From: Psychrobacter glaciei
GTDB lineage: Bacteria; Pseudomonadota; Gammaproteobacteria; Pseudomonadales; Moraxellaceae
Length of the DNA: 64,000 nucleotides
Assembly: GCF_014652895.1 (NCBI RefSeq)
Contig: NZ_BMZR01000003.1
Coordinates: 124,001 to 188,000 of the forward strand
Direction: 5' to 3'
Below are positions 62,886-64,000 of this stretch, piece after piece (position 1 is the first letter of the stretch; the number at the start of each line of letters is the position of its first letter). The notes under the pieces were generated by a model. It was not told where the DNA came from, ran no database searches, and saw only the letters and a list, made by a program, of their open reading frames with translations. The position numbers and the translations under genes are program-made.

Positions 62886-63647
62886 TTATAAAATATTATC
62901 TAAAAAACCACCACCGCCACCACGACCTCCGGAGCTACTGCCCAAGATGCTTTGTAGCCAGCCCTGATAGCTGTCACGATTGCGTGAGCAGATAATGACT
63001 TTACCATTGCCGGAGAAGTTCAACACCATGCCTTCGCCACTAGTGACTGAATTGATGATGCTGCTCATGATACCTTTCTTCTTGCTGGTTGAGACCGACA
63101 GCTTGTACTCAAGATTTGAGTCCCAGCAGACCACATGACCATTATCGATGATGACGTCTTTTTCTGGGGTGACATCAATCTCAAACAACGAGCCAAAGCC
63201 AGATACCACGACCTGACCTTGACCTTGCGTCTGCATAACCATAAAGCCACCAGTATCACCAAACACTGCGCCGCCAAGGTTACGTTGAATATTGGCTCTG
63301 ATATCGACACCCGTTTGTGCAGCGACGAAAGCGCCATCGCTCAAGGTATATTGCTGATTACCGACATCAATGATTTGCATATCACCATCTAAGGTTGGCG
63401 CAAGCAAACAATCGCCTTCACCATTCACCGCTTCAATCTGCTGCTGAAACAATGATTCATCGTTCGCAAAACGGCGCATCAATGATTGCATGAGGCCACC
63501 TTGCAACTTACCTTTAAGCTCAAGATTGGATTCCATCATGACCATCGCGTTGGCTTCACAATAGATCGAGTCGCCTTTTTTGAGATTGCAATGTAAAAAA
63601 GGCTCGATGGTACCGATTAAGCTAAACGTTGCGGCCATGGGGTGCAA
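62886..63647 (-). CDS. AIM24/TIGR00266 family protein
   Basis: A 253-residue beta-rich protein of the AIM24 (DUF124) family, common in Ter operons but of unknown role. Visible are HCNLKKGDSIYCEANAMVMME (residues 19-39), QVVVSGFGSLFEIDV and VIDNGHVVCWDSNLEYKLSV. The C-terminal glycine run GGRGGGGGFLDNIL is typical for the subgroup. It lies between two TerD-family genes on the same strand, which supports membership in the same operon. Confidence 0.88.
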   Translation of the reverse strand: MHPMAATFSLIGTIEPFLHCNLKKGDSIYCEANAMVMMESNLELKGKLQGGLMQSLMRRFANDESLFQQQIEAVNGEGDCLLAPTLDGDMQIIDVGNQQYTLSDGAFVAAQTGVDIRANIQRNLGGAVFGDTGGFMVMQTQGQGQVVVSGFGSLFEIDVTPEKDVIIDNGHVVCWDSNLEYKLSVSTSKKKGIMSSIINSVTSGEGMVLNFSGNGKVIICSRNRDSYQGWLQSILGSSSGGRGGGGGFLDNIL

Positions 63648-63860
63648 ATCCTTATTCTAATACAGTTGAAATATGCTTTTTTAATATGACATCTGTGATT
63701 CTAAATCATTAACTTGATTGATTTTAGAGACGCTATTAAATTTAAAGCCATCAAATGCTTTAAAAGGGCATACTTGATGGCTTATGTAGATAGCCGACAA
63801 TCAGGTGTCTGACTGCCGCTATTAACTGTTTGAGTGATTAACGTTGCTATTAATAAACGT

Positions 63861-64000
63861 CTAAACGTTGACGCCATAAGAGCCAGCTAATGGTCCAAGA
63901 CCACCGCTGAAGCCTTGACCAACGGCGCGGAATTTCCAATCACCGCTGTGACGATACAACTCGCCAAAGATCATCGCAGTTTCAGTGCTACCGTCTTCTG
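63861..64000 (-). CDS. TerD family protein, 3' part only (cut by window edge)
   Basis: The last 46 codons of a second TerD-family gene run from the window edge to a TAG stop at 63861. The translated end, with [20 protein letters not shown] and [19 protein letters not shown], is the characteristic TerD/TerE C terminus. The rest of the gene lies outside. This frame was found by reading the minus strand at the edge. It is the upstream gene of the AIM24-type and terD genes. Confidence 0.93.
   Translation of the reverse strand, partial: EDGSTETAMIFGELYRHSGDWKFRAVGQGFSGGLGPLAGSYGVNV

Overview
The window looks like a chromosomal segment of a Psychrobacter-like gammaproteobacterium (Moraxellaceae). 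I infer this from the moderate, slightly AT-rich composition, the protein repertoire (LysC, AlaS, PrmB, AroC, RecJ, DapD, LipA and AcnB of gammaproteobacterial type) and several families of short non-coding inverted-repeat elements between genes. No database search was possible, so the genus is an inference. No tRNA, rRNA, CRISPR array, prophage or intact insertion sequence was seen. One tmRNA gene (ssrA) is present.

Layout. Positions 1-11,300 hold housekeeping genes: aspartate kinase, alanyl-tRNA synthetase, a DUF389 membrane protein, an L,D-transpeptidase, PrmB and chorismate synthase. Positions 11,450-21,600 hold a CreBC-like two-component system, a secreted glycerophosphodiesterase, a carboxylesterase, tmRNA, a PhoD-type phosphatase, a lipoprotein and small unknown proteins. 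Positions 21,800-29,800 hold recJ, two tandem TRIC-type channels, a DMT exporter, queE, dapD and a lipase.

Positions 30,000-36,000 are an arsenosugar-type cluster: an FAD oxidoreductase, radical SAM protein ArsS, a DUF547 protein, two glycosyltransferases of the TIGR04283 and TIGR04282 kinds, and an ArsM methyltransferase. It ends in a strong terminator and faces a methylthioadenosine phosphorylase gene whose enzyme could in principle act on the ArsS product. Positions 37,400-50,300 hold a GFA-domain protein whose reading frame ends inside a mobile element, a TAXI-type TRAP transporter, lipA, acnB, an AT-rich orphan membrane protein, a PACE exporter, an enoyl-CoA hydratase and an alpha/beta hydrolase.

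Positions 50,400 to the end are a tellurium-resistance-type (Ter) stress cluster: a CitE-like lyase, a StiP/PELOTA protein, a HAD phosphatase, a PRTase-TRSP protein, a TerD-like domain fused to a trypsin-like protease, an ATP-grasp enzyme, TerA, TerD, an AIM24/TIGR00266 protein and a second TerD cut by the window edge. A V4R-domain gene and an MHYT sensor gene on the opposite strand, behind an 859-base empty stretch, separate the ATP-grasp gene from the rest of its module.

Three groups of MITE-like elements are scattered between genes. Family A has TAGGGCGTGTCCTCA ends (three copies, one carrying a nested element). Family B has TAGGGYSTGTTGAACATTC ends (two copies). A looser group has ATAGTCA ends.
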